A stretch of 64,000 bases of DNA from positions 1 through 64,000 of the forward strand of contig NZ_BCWW01000011.1 in assembly GCF_001894785.1 (NCBI RefSeq). Direction: 5' to 3'. The DNA is from Rhodococcoides fascians NBRC 12155 = LMG 3623. GTDB taxonomy: Bacteria > Actinomycetota > Actinomycetes > Mycobacteriales > Mycobacteriaceae. The notes beneath the pieces were generated by a model. That model did no database searches and was not told the DNA's origin. It saw nothing but the letters and a program-made list of their open reading frames with translations. Position numbers and translations under genes: made by a program. This document shows, in pieces, positions 63,614 to 64,000 of this stretch (positions are counted from its first letter, which is position 1; each line of letters opens with the position of its first letter).

Positions 63614-64000
63614 GAGGACACTCCGTTCAGATCCAGGTATAGCCCCATACGATGCGCAGCCAGCGACGGATCCGACAAGAGCCCGGCGCGATCGGCGAGG
63701 ACGAACAGCGTGGTCAGGTGTTCCACACTGCGACCCGACGACAGACCGCCCACCATCGAATAGCCCGGTTGCTTGCCGTTGAGCCACGACAGGAACGCAA
63801 TCCCGGTCTTGTAGTAATAGGTGGGCGCGGCGAAGATATGGCGGCCGAGCTCCTGCGTCGAACGCAGAATGGTCTCGGCGCGTGCAGTGTTCCCGCGGTC
63901 GAGCTCCTGCAACGCCGTCGACGCCGCCGGGTAGATGCCGGCGAAGATGCCGAGTAGTGCATCCGAATGATGCTGTCCATCGCCGATGATCAGCTCGGGG
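63610..64000 (-). CDS. DUF993 / dihydrodipicolinate-synthase-like protein (partial)
   Basis: The C-terminal 129 residues of a larger gene cut by the window edge. The reading continues upstream past the TTG at 63912 without a stop (HHSDALLGIFAGIYPAASTA), so that TTG is not the start. It ends in HRMGLYLDLNGVSS. The match is to the DUF993 group related to aldolase-type DapA proteins. Translational overlap with the epimerase gene and glycerate kinase suggests a retro-aldol-type catabolic operon. Confidence 0.7.
   Translation of the reverse strand, partial: PELIIGDGQHHSDALLGIFAGIYPAASTALQELDRGNTARAETILRSTQELGRHIFAAPTYYYKTGIAFLSWLNGKQPGYSMVGGLSSGRSVEHLTTLFVLADRAGLLSDPSLAAHRMGLYLDLNGVSS

Overview
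The window is high-GC actinobacterial chromosome from Corynebacteriales, most probably a Rhodococcus. Supporting signs are frequent GTG/TTG starts, F420-type oxidoreductases, a DUF3558 lipoprotein, PucR and LacI regulators, and a barbiturase that closely matches my recollection of the Rhodococcus erythropolis enzyme (no alignment was run). No tRNA, rRNA, CRISPR array or transposase was seen. The DNA looks like chromosomal catabolic islands with a few decayed genes.

Layout. 0-7 kb: a propeller lipoprotein, a DedA protein, a stand-alone LuxR-type HTH protein, a tandem-TetR regulator, a Fic protein with its own inverted repeat, a small membrane protein and a solitary N6-adenine-type DNA methyltransferase. 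7-11 kb: an ArsR regulator divergent from a PRISE-like reductase, an MHS-type transporter and a double-hotdog thioesterase. 11-21.6 kb: a polyol/sugar catabolic island with an ABC importer, a mannitol-2-dehydrogenase-family enzyme, an SDR, two LacI regulators, a small P-loop kinase, an FGGY kinase and a LacD/YihT-type aldolase. It carries two different thrice-repeated palindromic operators. 21.6-29 kb: a hydrolase, F420-type enzymes, an acyl-CoA ligase, TetR and quinone reductase genes, and small secreted proteins.

29.5-58 kb is the main interest: an apparent complete oxidative pyrimidine catabolic supercluster. It has a yeast-type cytosine deaminase with a CodB-like permease, a UraA-type uracil permease, a three-subunit molybdenum hydroxylase with XdhC and CoxG accessory proteins (candidate uracil/thymine dehydrogenase), barbiturase, two amidase-signature enzymes (candidate ureidomalonase), a CaiB-type CoA-transferase plus a fused carboxyltransferase (candidate malonate utilisation), HyuA/HyuB, uracil phosphoribosyltransferase for salvage, and three PucR regulators. 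The proposed route is cytosine to uracil to barbiturate to ureidomalonate to urea plus malonate to malonyl-CoA. A GGCA-N5-TGCC inverted repeat recurs at three of these promoters and in degenerate form at a fourth.

58-64 kb: a DUF6941-like gene and its decayed duplicate flank a DUF3558 lipoprotein block. The window ends in a minus-strand operon of a truncated DUF993 gene, a TIM-barrel epimerase and glycerate kinase.
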